Of a stretch of 64,000 bases of DNA, positions 62,731 through 64,000 are shown piece after piece. The DNA is from Paenibacillus sp. PL91. Its GTDB lineage: Bacteria; Bacillota; Bacilli; Paenibacillales; Paenibacillaceae. Every line of letters begins with the position of its first letter. The first letter of the stretch is position 1. The stretch lies in contig NZ_JABBYG020000008.1 of NCBI RefSeq assembly GCF_012935325.2, positions 186,001-250,000 on the forward strand, given 5' to 3'. The notes under the pieces are model-generated. The model was not told the DNA's origin, did not search any database, and worked only from the letters and a program-made list of their open reading frames with translations. Position numbers and translations under genes: made by a program.

Positions 62731-63456
62731 ATGGAGTTATGGAAAGGCGCTTGGTATTTAGCGAAGCATGAACTGGCTAGGGATCGTTGGAAAAGTCTCT
62801 TCTCGATCTTATTTATCGGCTATTTATTGTTATTCACGGTTCCATTATTAAATGATGTGATTGATGGCGACAAAGAAAGGGCGCTCTACTGGGCTGCAGA
62901 CTTTATTTATCTAACGTTAATGCCTTGCATGGGGTTTATTCTTAATCAAACGATGATGCGTTACTGGAAGGATAATAGCTATACCAAAAAATTAGCGTAT
63001 TGGCGAACGCTGCCTATCTCATCCAAGCAAATTGCGTTGGGACGAATTATGCAGCTAGCGATTGTATTGTTTGCAACACAGTTTCTATTTTTCATTGCTC
63101 AATTCATCTTAGTACGAAATATGGGAGCGGACATATCCACCTTACATTTTGCACTCTACGGATTATTCTGGTTCGGTTACTCGTTAACGATGGCAATTGC
63201 CTACGTGTACTGGGAAGTCGGCCATTCAGGCAAAATATACTTCCTGTTTAACATGGCTTATATTTTTGTACTACTCGTTTTCTCGCTTGGTTTAACAGTC
63301 TTGATGCACGGCAATATTGTTGTCGTGTCCCTGCAAGCGATCACAAACGGACACTGGTGGATTGCTTTAGCGACTATCGCAATAAGCGTTGCAGCTATCT
63401 TCATAGGAGTGAATCGCATTGAAAACCGTCTTGAGAAACGCAGCTATAGCGCTTAG
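62731..63456 (+). CDS. ABC-2 type permease-like membrane protein
   Basis: 241 residues with six hydrophobic segments and a charged N-terminal KHELARDRWKSLF. Order membrane protein, GntR regulator, ABC ATPase fits the ytrGABCDEF-type systems of Bacillus, in which such a protein forms the channel. AAGGGAG upstream of ATG 62731. Transport substrate unknown; related systems respond to cell-wall antibiotics. Confidence 0.75.
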   Translation: MELWKGAWYLAKHELARDRWKSLFSILFIGYLLLFTVPLLNDVIDGDKERALYWAADFIYLTLMPCMGFILNQTMMRYWKDNSYTKKLAYWRTLPISSKQIALGRIMQLAIVLFATQFLFFIAQFILVRNMGADISTLHFALYGLFWFGYSLTMAIAYVYWEVGHSGKIYFLFNMAYIFVLLVFSLGLTVLMHGNIVVVSLQAITNGHWWIALATIAISVAAIFIGVNRIENRLEKRSYSA

Positions 63457-63485
63457 TCATTAGAGAATGGAAGAAGGTGAAGGCC

Positions 63486-63872
63486 ATGCGGCTGCCGATA
63501 CAAATTAACGAGCAAAGCGCAGAGCCGCTTTATCATCAGATCGAAGTACAACTTCGCGCATTAATAGTAAGCGGACAGCTAGTGGAAGGTACGTTGCTCC
63601 CATCGATTCGCGAGCTTGCGCAAACGGTTAAATGCAGCGTTATTACCGTAAAGCGCGTATATAACGATTTGGAAGCGGAAGGACTGCTTCGAACGCGGCA
63701 AGGAACCGGCACGTATGTGGCGCAGGTTGGGGAACAGGAACGTGATCGTCATCGACTCGCCGCTGTCATTGAAGCATTGGAGCAGGCGGTCATTGCCGGC
63801 AAGCGGGTTCAGTGTACGGAGGAAGAGCTTGCGACGATGTTTAAAGAAGCGATGAATAAACATTTTGAGTAA
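63486..63872 (+). CDS. GntR-family repressor, YtrA subfamily
   Basis: 128 residues from the ATG at 63486 (AGAAGGTG upstream; the GTG at 63477 overlaps that site). Winged helix with EPLYHQIEVQLRALIVSGQLVEGTLLPSIRELAQTVKCSVITVKRVYNDLEAEGLLRTRQGTGTYV, and a short C-terminal dimerisation tail of the YtrA type without a ligand domain. Expected to bind the operator at 62672 and repress its own operon. Confidence 0.92.
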   Translation: MRLPIQINEQSAEPLYHQIEVQLRALIVSGQLVEGTLLPSIRELAQTVKCSVITVKRVYNDLEAEGLLRTRQGTGTYVAQVGEQERDRHRLAAVIEALEQAVIAGKRVQCTEEELATMFKEAMNKHFE

Positions 63873-63884
63873 AGGATGGGACGC

Positions 63885-64000
63885 ATGATAGAAGATACGA
63901 TTGCCATTCAACTGGACGGCGTTGTGCAGAATCGCTCAAATTTCAAGCTAGGCCCACTTCATATGAGCATTCCAAGCGGATACATTACAGCAATAGTTGG
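63885..64000 (+). CDS. ABC transporter ATP-binding protein (3' end outside window)
   Basis: Only 38 residues are visible. KLGPLHMSIPSGYITAIVG is the segment just before the Walker A motif of ABC ATPases. ATG at 63885 follows AAAGGATGGG, 12 nt after the regulator. It completes the permease-regulator-ATPase unit. Confidence 0.8.
   Translation, partial: MIEDTIAIQLDGVVQNRSNFKLGPLHMSIPSGYITAIV

Overview
The window looks like a chromosomal segment of a Gram-positive, endospore-forming member of the Paenibacillaceae, most likely a Paenibacillus. The evidence is: strong AGGAGG-type ribosome sites with many GTG and TTG starts, SLH-anchored surface protein, YesM/YesN two-component pairs beside sugar ABC importers that lack their own ATPase, CotF-like coat genes arranged as in the Bacillus subtilis yraG-yraF-adhB-yraE-yraD cluster, a caa3 oxidase operon, and a ZTP riboswitch. 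No rRNA, tRNA, CRISPR array, prophage or insertion sequence was seen.

Layout. 1-4.5 kb: 3' part of an SLH-anchored multidomain nuclease/5'-nucleotidase. 4.7-11.2 kb: deoR-type regulator, an intergenic cluster of TTGCACAAAGTGCAA palindromes, folD (minus strand, under a ZTP riboswitch with terminator), a heterodimeric ABC exporter and a small acidic protein. 11.3-19.5 kb: an RbsA/RbsC/RbsB-type sugar importer followed by a YesN response regulator, a YesM kinase and a membrane-anchored sugar-binding protein, probably a sensor. 19.6-23.0 kb: YitT-family protein, an unknown protein, an MFS transporter and a glycerophosphodiester phosphodiesterase whose reading frame has no ATG, GTG or TTG upstream of its active site. 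23.2-27.1 kb: copper module csoR-copZ // copA-lipoprotein with three CsoR-type palindromes. 27.1-28.2 kb: AT-rich gene-poor stretch.

28.2-43.1 kb is the most distinctive region: a nine-gene glycan-uptake locus. It encodes a family-1 solute-binding lipoprotein, a ~999-residue membrane-anchored fusion of tandem beta-sandwich-like domains to a second solute-binding domain, two permeases, an NHL-repeat protein with TPR-like and TM tail, a Yip1-like membrane protein, a DUF5696-like predicted extracellular glycosidase-type protein, and two more permeases. There is no ATPase, so a shared MsmX-type ATPase encoded elsewhere is expected. It is followed by an ArsR-type regulator divergent from a GH43 glycosidase.

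43.3-45.7 kb: CotF-like pair, zinc alcohol dehydrogenase, second CotF-like pair. 45.8-47.1 kb: NADH oxidase under two Rex boxes. 47.5-56.8 kb: SDR, AraC regulator, GH78 rhamnosidase-type enzyme, a divergent stand-alone GTP cyclohydrolase II, DUF421 protein, HxlR regulator divergent from an aldo/keto reductase, and a YhcN/YlaJ-like lipoprotein. 57.2-62.6 kb: ctaCDEFG plus a DUF420/CtaM-type gene for caa3 cytochrome oxidase. 62.7-64 kb: membrane protein, YtrA-type GntR repressor and the start of an ABC ATPase, with a promoter overlapped by a palindromic operator. Functions are inferred from motifs read by eye and remembered family features; no database search was possible.
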